From NCBI GenBank assembly GCA_012064415.1, contig SSNU01000087.1, positions 194,489-258,488 of the forward strand: a stretch of DNA of 64,000 bases. The letters are read 5' to 3'. Origin of the DNA: Gyrodactylus bullatarudis. Its lineage: Eukaryota; Platyhelminthes; Monogenea; Gyrodactylidea; Gyrodactylidae. The notes under the pieces are model-generated. The model was not told the origin of the DNA, ran no database searches, and was given only the letters and a program-made list of their open reading frames with translations. Made by a program: the position numbers and the translations under genes. Positions 21,594-31,769 of this stretch are shown one piece after another. The number at the start of each line of letters is the position of its first letter. The first letter of the stretch is position 1.

Positions 21594-22919
21594 ATGTATC
21601 GAGTAAGAATTACTTTGCGAAAGAAGCGTGAAATTATCCGACATTTTTTAGATGGTCGATCACCTCATTTTATCAGTGGATATTTGAATATTGCTCTTCG
21701 CACTGTAAAATCCACAATTCGAATAAGGAATAAATTACTTACATTAGACGAAAATATGAAAAATAAAAATTTCACCCCACGTACGGAATTTTCAGAGCTT
21801 GAAGATTCAATTATGCATTCATTGAATGAACATCAAAGAAATAACCACCTTATTTCTTGCAAAATCTTCTTCTTTTCAAAAGGCCGAAGAACTTCAAATA
21901 GATAACTTCAACTGTACGAATCATTTCTGTTTGTTCCTTCTCAAAAAATAACCTGAATTCAAAAGCAGTAATTTTATTCATTAATTTTATTTTGTAATTC
22001 GACCAGGTAGAAGAATTTTATCAAAATCTGCCTAATTTGATAAATATTTTTAACCTTGATGAAGTCGCTTGGTTTCCAAGAGAAGCTCCACATAGAAGTT
22101 TTCAGAAAAGAGGTAAATTTCAAAATTTAATTAATTTTGTAGGCACTCTCATGAAGAGAGTTAATTCAAACAAAGAACGTTTAACAGGTGTTCTTATTGT
22201 TAATGCTGCAGGTGAGAAGGAGAAATTAATTATCGTCGGGAGCGCTAAAAACCCAAGAGTGCTACCTAGAAATGAAGGTACCTTTTTACTTGATTAATAT
22301 TCAGAATTAACATTTCAATACCTGGCTTCACCTAAATCTTGGATGAATTCACATCTTCTAAAAAAAATCATCATGGATCTTCATGAGAAACTCGTTGATG
22401 AGAATCGAGAGGCAATTCTCTTTATGGATAGAGTTCGTTTCCATAAGAAAGCAGTTGAAGAAATAGATGATATCTTGCCAAATCTTACATTTTGCTTCTT
22501 TTCTAAAAATTCAACATCGTTGACACAGCCCATAGACTTGGGAATCGGGAGGTCGTTCAAAGCCCGGTATCGCCCGATCCATTCTGGAAGATTTAAGATA
22601 CAATATTGCCCGCGAAGAGGGTATAAATTTTACCAAAATCGACAAATTCATCTCCCTTTTCAGATGTATCAGGATTGCATGTGAAGCTTGGGATCAGGTG
22701 ACCTCAAGGACAATAATCAAATGCTTCGGAAAGGCCTGTCTTATTGAATATCCAATTGAAGATAGAAATCCCGATCCTCGTGTTCTAATTGAATACCTCT
22801 TCAAATTAAAGACTTTAGGAAAATCTTATCCCTGTATACAGAGAAAATTGAACGACATATTTAATTTGTTAATTGATTTTAAATATCTTGAAATACTTAG
22901 AGAATATGATTTCAATTGA
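21594..22919 (+). pseudogene. Pogo/Tigger DDE transposase, gene 1, broken
   Basis: The N-terminus (ITLRKKREIIRHFLDG) is a psq/CENP-B-like helix-turn-helix, followed by a second CENP-B-type domain (KAEELQIDNFN). A 39-bp GT-AG intron (21968-22006) follows. The DDE core has NIFNLDEVAWFP (first Asp), LTGVLIVNAAGEKEKLIIVG, ILFMDRVRFHKK (second Asp; the usual N and A around it are changed) and STSLTQPIDLGIGRSFKARY (third Asp). The tail has CEAWDQVTSRTIIKCFGKA. Lesions: frameshifts near 21850, in the A-run 21943-21948 and near 22575, plus a stop at 22295. The gene is therefore dead although all three Asp codons survive. Confidence 0.85.
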
Positions 22920-23137
22920 CGTGGTAAATAAATATATTTTAAGAAAAGAGACCCCCTTTAAAAGATTTTCAATGATCCTTCAGGCCGATTGATCCTTTCA
23001 AGCATTTACATGTTTTTTTTTTAATTTTCAAGTAAAGCATGATGAGTCTTGCATTCGTTCAGTAGCAAAAGAATGTTTCTGATATGGGAGTCTATTATCT
23101 TTAAGAGTTTTGTAAAAATTATTTTTCCTCATAAAAC
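22920..23137 (+). other. Spacer between the two transposon genes
   Basis: This 218-bp noncoding stretch follows the gene 1 stop. No clear TATA or polyadenylation pair is distinctive in such AT-rich sequence (AATAAATATATTT at 22926 could serve as a polyadenylation region). Whether gene 2 has its own promoter cannot be told. Confidence 0.4.
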
Positions 23138-24256
23138 ATGTTTGCCACCCAGAGAGAACACCTAATCCATCTCATAAAAGAAGGTTACAACAGAGACCAG
23201 ATCATGAATTTAACCGATGTCAAGTCTAGATATTATTACAAAATACTCAAAGATCTCACAAGGGTACCAAGATCCCGAGGCAGAAAAGAATCCTATCCAG
23301 GATTAAAAGATAAGATGATTGCGTATTGGAAATCCAAAGGTCCCATGACAAAATTGGAGATCACTTTAAAGATAAATGAATTTGCGAAGGAGTTACATTT
23401 TGATTTTGTTGGAAGTCGCTTTTACATTGACAATTTCATTGCAAACAGTAGATTACTAGTTAAAAAGGATCCAGAGTTACTGGAGGATTCAATTTCTAAA
23501 ATCCTCGGAAAGTATTTTTTGGAAATTTTCAAATTGAAAATATATCGGGGAGTCATAAATTTTAATTTGGATGGTTTGGACAGAAAAGAGGAACAAGATT
23601 TGGATTTTATAATTCAGTTTGATTATAATCTTGAACTAAAGAAAATGTTCGTTTTTGGATCAAGCAATTTTATTGTGAGTTAGTCCAAATTTATGGATTA
23701 TAATTACTACAAAATTATCTATTTTATTCTTATATTCGTTCAGAAAATAATCAAATTGAATATTTTACAAAATTCTCAAAGAATAAATCAAAATTATTCG
23801 ATGAATTTGTGAAAAGGTTGCCAAGTGGTGTAGAATTATATCTTAACGATTGTCCTGAAAACCAGATGAAATTGGGAAATATTTTCAATTCAATAAAACC
23901 TGATGTCTTCACATATGAAGGCAAGCCCTTCAGCAAACTTTTGTCTAACAGAATGTACAATTTGAGAAATTCTATAATCAAGAGAAGAATGAAAACAGAT
24001 AATGGCTCGGAGTAAGTTCTAAAAAATTCTAATTTCAAACTAGTTGTTTAATTTTATTCCTAGGTACACCTTTTTGAAAGATTTTCAAATCTTATGTGAT
24101 GCATGGTATAGTTTGAATGTAAAGTATACTTACGTTGCGTATCGAAAAATAGATGCAAAGAAAGTGCCTAAAATCGAGAAGCAAAATGTGATCAAAAAAC
24201 ATTTAAAAGATGTTCTAAACAACAGAGATAATATTGAGAAAGAAATTTCTGAATAA
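23138..24256 (+). CDS. Intact transposase-like second gene of the pogo/Tigger element
   Basis: Three exons (23138-23678, 23744-24011, 24064-24256) joined by introns GTTAGT..CAG (65 bp) and GTAAGT..TAG (52 bp) give an uninterrupted 333-residue protein. Residues 1-40 form a helix-turn-helix (HLIHLIKEGYNRDQIMNL); about 50-110 follow the CENP-B-type pattern (IAYWKSKGPMTKLEITLKI, FAKEL, F..SRFYIDNF). A shortened DDE-like core shows FNLDGLD and LYLNDCPEN in the places of the first two Asp motifs. The third Asp motif is replaced (PFSKLLSNRMYN). The tail FLKDFQILCDAWYSL resembles the Tigger C-terminal helix. I infer a transposase paralogue without catalysis, possibly a DNA-binding regulator. The homology is by pattern only. 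Confidence 0.65.
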
Positions 24257-24324
24257 TGTAGCGAACTTAAAAATATTTTTGAATTATTCATGTAATATAT
24301 GTTTATTGTTAATGAATTCTTGTT

Positions 24325-24658
24325 CTCGGATGGATGAATTTAATAGCCATTCAAACTTGACTCTGGTTGGTCCAATTTTTTACGCAATTCATGCATTGCA
24401 TGTTAAAAGTGAAAGACAGGGGCATGGGAGAATGTTTATTCAATGATTCCTGTCACACAGTAGTACGCGTTTATTTAACATTGAAAATAATTTATTTAAT
24501 TAGCATTTACATTATAGGAAAGCCACATACACCAGTGCTGTAACATGTGAATGCATACATCAAATTTATGAAAAAATGAAAAATCTAGTGCCTTATTTAG
24601 AAACATCAGGTTAAAATTTGACATTAAATTTCAAATCGACCTGTAAGAGAAAAGTTCT
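24325..24658. repeat. Right 334-bp TIR
   Basis: Reverse complement of 21242-21575. It begins about 70 bp after the gene 2 stop codon. Abutting it on the right is a PLE fragment. Confidence 0.85.
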
Positions 24659-24664
24659 GTTAGA

Positions 24665-25012
24665 TTTTCGTTTGGGCATTTGAATAAAATTTTTAATAAT
24701 AAAATCTTTAAGTTGAAATTTGATCAAAATTGCGGTTTTGAGTACAACCTTCAATTGTATGCCATCATTATTTTCATTCACAAGTGTGTTCAGTTTTCTT
24801 CTTAACTCATGGGTATGCCCATCCCCCTTGAATATTGGTCTGACATGAAACTGGACATTCGATTCACTCTGTTCATTTAGAGTCTCTTGTTGGTTAGCTT
24901 CTTCTTCTAATGCCTTCTCAATGTATTTTCGAACAATGTAATTTGGATATCCATTTTCCTTAAGTCTTTCCTTTATTCGGTTTACATAATTTAATACCTC
25001 TTCCTCACTGAT
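24665..25012 (-). pseudogene. Penelope-like element RT thumb fragment
   Basis: The minus strand reads IISEEEVLNYVNRIKERL, NGYPNYIVRKYIEKALEEE, FHVRPIFKGDGHTHELRRKL and GIQLKVVLKTA, matching the thumb and linker of the other PLE copies (compare YPTNVINNILES..LYLPFKGD). It is open over about 115 residues. Palm and GIY-YIG are missing. It lies between the pogo-like TIR and a decayed hammerhead of the opposite orientation. Confidence 0.7.
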
Positions 25013-25021
25013 GATTCTAAT

Positions 25022-25130
25022 ACCACTGTTGATCCTTTAAGAAATTCGTAGTTGGTGTTAATATATCTTTTACTTCTATTATAATATGATTTTAAGTGGA
25101 TTTTCGGACGTATTTGAAAATTTACATGAA
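25022..25130 (+). repeat. Decayed family B hammerhead and PLE junction motif
   Basis: TACCACTGTTGATCC, GAAA and TTGGTGTTAA match the family B hammerhead. The core is mutated (CTGTTGA), and the upstream UCAAAG segment is absent although ACCA/UGGU of helix I survives. The GTGGATTTTCGGACGTAT junction block follows at 25095. Cleavage is not expected. Confidence 0.55.
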
Positions 25131-25482
25131 TTATTTAATCAGAAAAATGAATCTCTATATTATACTAATGATTTTCAAATCCTTATAAATTTCTTTTTTC
25201 TGAAGATATCAGGGAAATTGCTGACTGTGAAAAAACTTAGTTCTTGTAGCTCGAAAACCGTCAACTTATTTATTTATTTATACACTGAAATACACATTAG
25301 ACGTAAAATTTATGCAAATTCATAAAAATACGTAAATTTCATTTTCTCATAGGTCTCAAATAGATAAGTAAGTTTTAGGGTTTAGAAAAAATACATTTTC
25401 TCCAAAAGAATAACCAAACTGTGAGAAATAAAAATATGAACTACACTTATTCAATATTTACAAACTATTTACGCGAATTCGT

Positions 25483-26355
25483 GTTTGCCTGTATGTTTAA
25501 ACCATCTTATTTTGATAAATAGATATTCTAAAAAAGGAGAATTTCCATCTCTTAAATTAATTGGCTCAAACTTTAATTCGGCCATATCAACTTCACTCCA
25601 AGAGTATTGTTCTCTTACCTCTGTGAGAATGCTCGATAATAAAAACCAATCTTGCGAGTAGTAAAATTTCTTGATAATGAGCCAATGCTTAAACTCATAT
25701 TTCTGATTTATTGAGCTTACAATATCTGAATTTATGGATGATATCGTAATTTTAATCTTAGTACTTGCTAGTACTCGCTCAATAATTATTAGGGCCTCAA
25801 AAATAATACACAAAAAGATCCCTTTAAGCGCTTCACAATTATTATGTATTATTATGCTTTTAAAGGTATTTTTTATGATTGACTCAAAAGTAGTAGTATC
25901 TTTATAAAAAAAGATCTCTTAACATCACAATTGCCTTTAGCCAGGTTCCCTTCCTTGTAAAACTACTGACAGGGGTTGACCTATTTCATCAAAAGCGGCC
26001 TGGTGGTTTCGTTTCTTTACTAGTGATATGAGCCTGTTTACATCCATATAGAAATCCTTCATTCTCATCGCGCAGTTATACTTGAGATGTGCTGCGCATT
26101 TGATATGGGGTATACAACTTCGAAAATAATAGCTGCAGCAGTGTTGTGGTTCGCAGCATCAGAGATAATAAGATTGAAAAGACCATCAATTCCATAATCG
26201 ATAGCTGTCTTCTGAACATGATCTACTACATTGAGCATAGTAGGGTACTGCTCGAGTTTCACTAAACGCAGTAAGTAACTCATATCAGGCTGAGTTAATT
26301 GACCATCGATAGTGTTTAAATACTTTTGTCCATTGATTTCTGATTCATCAGCCAT
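25483..26355 (-). pseudogene. hAT-like transposase remnant (CGGBP1-like/DUF659 type)
   Basis: On the minus strand, MADESEINGQKYLNTIDG.., then LFNLIISDAANHNTAAAIIF, VVYP, CAAHLKYNCAMRMKDFY (after a frameshift near 26085) and DVNRLISLVKKRN match the pattern of hAT-related proteins in which SDAA..M..AA..L..LYP precedes C.AH.LHNCAMR. Stops interrupt it near 25940. A further frame (25469-25813) continues to a stop. No BED finger or catalytic N-terminus is seen. The assignment rests on recalled motif order. Confidence 0.5.
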
Positions 26356-26364
26356 CGTATAAAC

Positions 26365-27060
26365 ATTCTCCTGAGCAAGTTAATCATCAATTTGATTTTC
26401 TTCTGAAGATAAATATCCTGAATTATTTTTCAATATGTCTCATGGGAAAGCGAGGAAAAAGGCTCTGAACGATTATTCGTGCAATATCCATGTTGATAAA
26501 CAGCATTTGAGTTCTATATTTATAAGACTCTTATACTAAATGGTGTCAGGAATATCAAGTTTTGGAATTTTGGCTGTTAAATGCTCTTTTGATATTGCGT
26601 GTTGGTTAACGTTAAATTTTCTGTCACAATTTCAGTAATTCAACAGATTTTGAATGCGAGCTCACGTAATCTTGACACGTTAGATTAAGAAATATTCAAT
26701 AGCATGATTCTCAGTTGATTGATGTTACATGCTCAAATTTTGACTTTTGCCAGATACAATATAATTCATAAGACATTTTAAGGCCCTACTATTTATCCTA
26801 TTTTTTAAATAATACCAATAAATGATGTGCACTTATAGATTTTATGAGTAAGCATTCTGGCGTGGTTTCCACATATTATTTATGTGTTGCTTTTAGATAT
26901 TACTTGAATTAAAAGAAAACAGTAGGGCACGGCAGATGATTTATAAAATTAAGCTGATCATCTTTCCTGGATGATATTTCAATTTTAAATCAACTAAAAG
27001 GATTTTTATTTCTGAAATATTCTTTTGATCAAACCGCATGTTTGATATTTTATAATTTTT
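26365..27060. other. AT-rich region without recognisable features
   Basis: Between the hAT-like relic and the pogo-like TIR at 27067 no coding or structural signal was recognised. Confidence 0.45.
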
Positions 27061-27209
27061 TTAAATAGAACACACTGTGCACTTTGTCAAAAATCACCCT
27101 TTTCTCGCCCCTTTTTATCAAAATAATAATATAACCGTTGTACTTTTAAGTAAGTATACTTATATTTTTGGAGCTTCAAAAATAAAATAGACAAGTTATA
27201 CCATTGTAT

Positions 27210-27545
27210 TCAGATTCTTTTTCTCTTTCCAACCATCTCATATATCCAAATTTTGCTCGTTTTAAAACAATTCAATATTGTGCTCTCAGAAACATCCATG
27301 AACGCCCTTTGAACCATCATGTAAGCTTCAGATCCATCTGGCAAATATTGTCGCCGTTCCAAATCTTTAAAGAATTTTGATTAAAAACTCCAGATTATTC
27401 TCTGGGGCTGACAAACCGAAGTGCAATTAGGTGGTAAAAATAATAGCTACGCATTGTCAGGAGTAGTTGTAACCTTCTGGAAAACAACATTATCAGCTGG
27501 TAGCAGAATATTTCTATCAGCAAAGGCTTATTTATTTAACAGAGC
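27210..27545 (-). pseudogene. Pogo/Tigger transposase C-terminus
   Basis: The minus strand reads LLFLPPNCTSVCQP, in place of the family's FLPPNTTSLLQPLD. It continues SKFFKDLERRQYLPDGSEAYMMVQRAF, MDVSESTILNCFKTSKIW, and stops inside the TIR at about 27210. Stop codons interrupt it near 27470 and 27400. A clean copy of the same tail (MVQKAFMVVSEETIFNCFKTSRIW) is at 50210-50350. The N-terminal domains are missing. Confidence 0.65.
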
Positions 27546-28309
27546 CTTAAAAATAGTTGCTTAAAAATCGCAAAATAGTATACAAACAATAGAATAAATG
27601 ACTAATTTTAGTATATGATCTACTCGAAATTAATGTGTTTTGAAAATTAATAATTGATCATTTTATCAAAATCTTGTATTGAAAATCTTCATCATGTTAA
27701 ATTTATCGGTTTTGAAATTTCTACGAGATGATACATGCGATCGCATATTACAGTGATTTCATAAAAGAATTGCTTTTCAACTTTTCAGCTTTTTGAAACG
27801 TGGTTAGGTAATCGAAAAATGATTCACCCCGCTCAATTTTCGATAAATTTAGCATAATCTGATTGATCGAGATTTCAAGGACAAATCAGAAATAGGGATT
27901 GTAACTAAAGACGGGAATTTAAGTTACAGAAATAGTTATTTAAAAGTTCAAATAGTATAAGAATAAATTGTAGTTTAAATATAGTTAATTCTAGTAGGTT
28001 ATAACTTCGGAATCCATGGTACTATGCAACTTTAGACCCTTTTATTATAATTTTTAAAGCCATACAACTTCCTGTGCAATGTAGTAAAAATAGTCGTTTT
28101 TTAGGCTCTTTTCATAACTAATTACAACGATAGAAATTTTGATTCCATAATTAGAGATTAGAGTCATGTTAGGAATCAATCAGAGATACGTTCGTCACAC
28201 ATTTTAGAATAGAATAACAATATACAGACCCATACATGTAATCTATGATAAAATTTATCTGGATTAATCTGGATCATTAAATAATTACCAATAATAACCA
28301 AAAAGTCAG

Positions 28310-28334
28310 GTCAACCCTGGTAACAGGGATTGAC
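28310..28334 (+). promoter_or_regulatory. Conserved hairpin upstream of a PLE hammerhead (copy 2)
   Basis: GTCAA-CCCTG pairs with CAGGG-A-TTGAC around loop GTAA. Compared with 13773-13797 only the loop differs. The hammerhead starts 93 bp downstream of the hairpin start. Confidence 0.55.
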
Positions 28335-28402
28335 CAATCATAAGTGTAATAGAAATGCACCAATGATTGTATATTTCCTTTTTTGCAAATTTGTACTTAT
28401 AT

Positions 28403-28452
28403 GGCATGTATCACACTGATGAGAATTCCCGAAATAAAGGCCTCATTTGTGA
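28403..28452 (+). ncRNA. Hammerhead ribozyme, PLE family A (intact core)
   Basis: The core is CTGATGA (28416-28422) and GAAA (28431-28434). Helix III is AU with AU (two pairs) and a nine-base loop. The cleavage triplet is AUU (28445-28447). Helix I is UCACA (28411-28415) with UGUGA (28448-28452), five Watson-Crick pairs. The upstream GGCAU pairs with AUUCC before GAAA at four of five positions. It is plus-strand, facing the minus-strand PLE to its right. Confidence 0.78.
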
Positions 28453-28699
28453 AATAACTGGCATTATCTTCTTCTTTCATAAATTAAATAATTAATATTT
28501 ATCGAAAATTTTTCACACCTTAAACTAAAAATTTCTCATTAATATTAATCGTTGAAATAAACTGCAAAATTAACACCTAGTTTAACCTGACCATACTCAT
28601 TATTAATGAGTCATTAACACAGAAAAATATGTTCAATGACTAAAAAATAAATTTACATTGAATCAAAATAGGATTTTAAGAATGAAAGGATGCCGAAAT

Positions 28700-28751
28700 T
28701 TAGAGGAATAAGCGCTTTATTTCAGGCATACTCATCAGCCTCTTACATGCC
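28700..28751 (-). ncRNA. Hammerhead ribozyme, PLE family A, minus strand (intact core)
   Basis: On the minus strand: GGCAU (28751-28747), helix I AGAGG (28743-28739), CUGAUGA (28738-28732), AUGCC (28729-28725), GAAA (28723-28720), helix III AUAA with UUAU (four pairs, loop AGCGC), triplet AUU (28709-28707), then CCUCU (28706-28702), which pairs perfectly with AGAGG. It lies about 370 bp beyond the stop of the PLE at 29117, the same layout as at 19417. Confidence 0.83.
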
Positions 28752-29116
28752 AAATATATACTAAAACACAAAGAAATAAACGTTTAATCTAATTGGCTCT
28801 CTCTGTTGAAAAAAGGGTGGGGGACATCTGGTATCACATTGTTACATTGATTGGCGTGTAGTAATGATTATTGGTTCCCACCATAGGCTGGAGGTAGTGA
28901 TATAAGAAATATACAAAATGTGTGTTACTGTCTCTGGTTATGATATATGATGTACAAATTTAAAGATTTTACATATTTCGAAAGGTATGAGTCATTATTT
29001 CTTTCTTTCGTTCCTGAGTTCAAAAAAGTATTATTATTGGTTTTTTTAAGGATAGTTAATATTATATAAGTAATAAATTGTAAATAATAAAGGTAAGGAA
29101 AAAATTTTCATTATGT

Positions 29117-29937
29117 TCATTGACTGGAGCTAAAATAGTTGGTGATTTTGTTTGACTCTGATGTCACATCTGAAGTTCTGTTACGTTTTCTCGTTTGTTC
29201 TGGTTGGCTGCTTATTTGTGTTGGTTTGTTTCTTACTTCTCCGGTTGATCTAACGTTGGGCAATGTCAATGCTAGAGGTTTCACAATCTGTTTTTGTTTA
29301 CAGAGGGTCGGTTTTTCTTTTTTAATAAAAAAGGCTTCGGCAGTATTCAAGGAAATGACATTCTTCCCATTTTGTCCATAAAGTATATAAAAGTTTGATG
29401 GGGAAGCATTCTTATCACATACCTTAACATGTTCTCGCACTGTTGTTGATCCTGTGTGAAGATGTTCTGAAACTCTGTCTTCTAATCTTCTGGTAGTATG
29501 TCCGATATAATCTGCTCCACACGGACATTTGAATTTATACACTACATATGAGGACTTTTTATACTCTAGTAGATCCTCGATTCATTTGTGAGCATTTTGT
29601 TTGTCTTCAGGATGTATCTGACTTTCTTTCCAGGTTGTGTTGTTTGGAAGAGTTGATTAACTTTTTTTTTTAGGATAGAAGCATTGTTGTCTCCTTTAAA
29701 TGGGATTACTAAGTAGAATGATTTCTCTACCTCCTCTTCAATGGAGTTACTTTCGTTCGATTCCATATGATTGAGTATGAACTGTGTTGGATAGTTTTTA
29801 CCCATAAATATTCTAATAAGTCTTTCTTTCTCTTCTTCCCATAAACTATCTGATGCCAGTTTCTTCATTCTGGAAAAAAAGGATTTAACCAAGCCTTTTT
29901 TATACTCTAGTGGTGCAAATGAGTTGAAGTTAATCAA
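29117..29937 (-). pseudogene. Penelope-like element, RT thumb plus GIY-YIG (family A), 5'-truncated
   Basis: The first minus-strand frame (29937-29566) is the RT thumb: NFNSFAPLEYKKGLVKSFFSR, WEEEKERLIRIFMGKNYPTQF, YLVIPFKGD. After a frameshift or stop near 29566 the second frame (29542-29117) has YKFKCPCGADYIGHTTRRLEDRV, SEHLHTGSTTVREH, and a basic C-terminal tail ending SNKITNYFSSSQ. This copy keeps the GIY-YIG domain that the copy at 17931 has lost. The palm and fingers are missing. It sits inside the TIR element at 27067-30225. Confidence 0.87.
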
Positions 29938-30534
29938 TTTGCCTGTAAACGTAATTTTTCTGTGAATTGATCTATTGATCTATCGTGAATTTCATGTTTG
30001 TGTGAGCCTAATTGAACTATTTCTGAATAGTTTGAAATTATATGATTTATAAGATGGTTGGAAAGAGAAAAAAAATCTGAATACAATGGTATAACTTGTC
30101 TATTTTATTTTTAGAGCTCCAAAAATATAAGTATACTTACTTAAAAGTACAAAGGTTATATTATTATTTTGATAAAAAGGGGCGAGAAAAGGGTGATTTT
30201 TGACATAAAGTGCACAGTTCGTTCTGTAATACTTAATTCAAAATGATATTCGTCTTTATATGTACAATCAAATATTTTTCAGACTCCTTGAACAACATAA
30301 GTAAGTCTATTGGATAATCTATATATATTTTAAAATAAAATTTATCAGGTCAGATGAATTTAAATTCCAAAAGCTTATGGTGTCACCATCAATTTATATG
30401 AATATAATTGAATATATCCTGAAAATTTTGAATTTTGAAAGTTTGATGAAGTTGATTGAATTTTAGCTTTCCTGCATTTTGATATTTAATATAATCTAAA
30501 ATCCAGTGCCGAGCTCAGTGAAAGTGGTGAATAA

Positions 30535-30635
30535 ACTAAGAGAGATAAACTTCAGATTTGGATCCCATTGAGAATCTGAAGGGAATTTTAACGCAAAATG
30601 GCAAAATATTCCTAAACAGGCATGAATCGGTTGTT
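30535..30635 (+). pseudogene. Tc1-like transposase C-terminal relic
   Basis: The frame reads DLDPIENLKGILTQNGKIFLNRHE, the counterpart of DLNLIEILWGIL..GKVFLNRPE at 1268-1350. It contains the catalytic Glu position. A matching right terminal repeat lies at 31110. The rest of the gene is missing. Confidence 0.65.
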
Positions 30636-30639
30636 AAAT

Positions 30640-31435
30640 TACTTGAAAAGTGGAAATCAATTTGTTAAGATCGATGCCAGTGTTGTTCTAAACAACGGAG
30701 ATTTTACCTCGTCCAACCACTGCAAAATAACTCTTTCTCGAGCAAAAGTTTTAACTGAAAGATACTTAAAACACTTTTTTCACCCCTCATTTAAAAAAGA
30801 AAAATTATTAAGCTACAAAATTATGTATAATTCATGAAGATATCTCTTCATTGGTACTTACCAGAGTTACTATTATATTGGTTAGATTGCAAATTATCTA
30901 TATGTGTGATGAAAAAATAATTTGGGACATGAAGTGTTGATTTTTTTACTTTGAACGAAAAATAGTAAAATTGGATTCTGAAGCTTATAAGAGGAACAAA
31001 TCTTTATATCAACCGAAAGTAAATTAAATTATCTACAATTTGAAATAAAATTTGTTCCATGATGACTCATATATCACCCGATTAATATATGAGTGGTAAC
31101 ATTCTTTATGTCAACCACTATAGATTCGTTATCATAATTTATAATTCAAGGAATGAAATAGTTCAGTAAGCCCTTCTAAATTATTTTTCTAAACATGAAA
31201 TAATTTTTCAATATTGCTAGTTTATTAATGAATATTGTAATTTCATAAATTTACCACGAATGGCTAATGATATGATTCATCAGATGTTAAAATCAGGTCA
31301 TTTCTTTTTTTACCTTAATGTAATTAATTTCATGAAAATGACACTAACTAACTTATGAATTACCATTAATCAAAACAAACGAAAATCTTTGATAAAAACA
31401 GTATTTGTGGAGTATAAAACTATGCCTCAATTCAG
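30640..31435. other. Mostly unassigned sequence with a Tc1-like right end
   Basis: ATGTCAACCACTATA at 31110-31126 matches the end at 1462-1478 (one base different). The remainder, including the open frame 30622-30837, shows no recognisable domain. Confidence 0.4.
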
Positions 31436-31629
31436 TTGTGTATATTCAAATTTTTTCAATTGATAAATAACTTGTCATTGTACTCTGTAGATGAAAAATT
31501 GAGATTTTTAAATCAACCGAAAAAGAATTGGATTCCAATCAGAATCGTATCGTATATTGGGGAGGGAGTTGTACTTTATAAGCTTAAAATCAGATTGAAG
31601 CTGATGCCGAAAATACAAAATAAAATAAA

Positions 31630-31752
31630 AAGCTGTTTTTACATTTCGATATATTGTGCTGTATGTGGCATAGGGTTGAAATATATCTTCCTAAATTTCT
31701 TGATGAATTTAGGTCTTCCTAAATTTCATTTTTTTCTAAATTTCTCCCAACA
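31630..31752. repeat. Ginger-like right TIR fragment
   Basis: The blocks TTTCGATATATTGTG, CTTCCTAAATTTC (repeated) and the terminal TTCTCCCAACA match the right TIR of the element at 7458-8553. Only this end is present. Confidence 0.55.
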
Positions 31753-31769
31753 ATTATAACATTTATACC

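Larger units (their letters stand above)
21242..24658 (+). mobile_element. Pogo/Tigger-type transposon with 334-bp TIRs and two genes
   Basis: Left TIR 21242-21575 and right TIR 24325-24658 are near-identical reverse complements beginning AGAACTTTTCTCTTACAG. TA dinucleotides lie just outside both ends, but their exact register is uncertain because the outermost 2-3 bases differ. Inside are a broken DDE transposase gene (21594-22919) and an intact three-exon transposase-like gene (23138-24256), both on the plus strand. The highly similar TIRs argue for fairly recent movement. Long TIRs and a second gene are unusual for this superfamily as I know it. Confidence 0.85.
27067..30225. mobile_element. 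Second pogo-like TIR element, invaded by a PLE
   Basis: About 170-bp TIRs (27067-27238 and 30053-30225) are inverted copies sharing GTGCACTTT, GTCAAAAATCACCC and AAGTAAGTATACTTATAT blocks. The outermost bases read AGAAC on both sides, as in the element at 21242. A transposase C-terminus on the minus strand (27210-27545) runs into the left TIR. The rest of the interior is PLE-derived sequence (28300-29940), so the original interior has been replaced or lost. Confidence 0.75.

Noticed and set aside
29139..29381. 80-residue plus-strand frame
   Set aside because: It is the antisense shadow of the PLE GIY-YIG domain on the minus strand.
31436..31759. 107-residue open frame
   Set aside because: Its 3' half is a Ginger-like TIR, which is noncoding in the complete copy.
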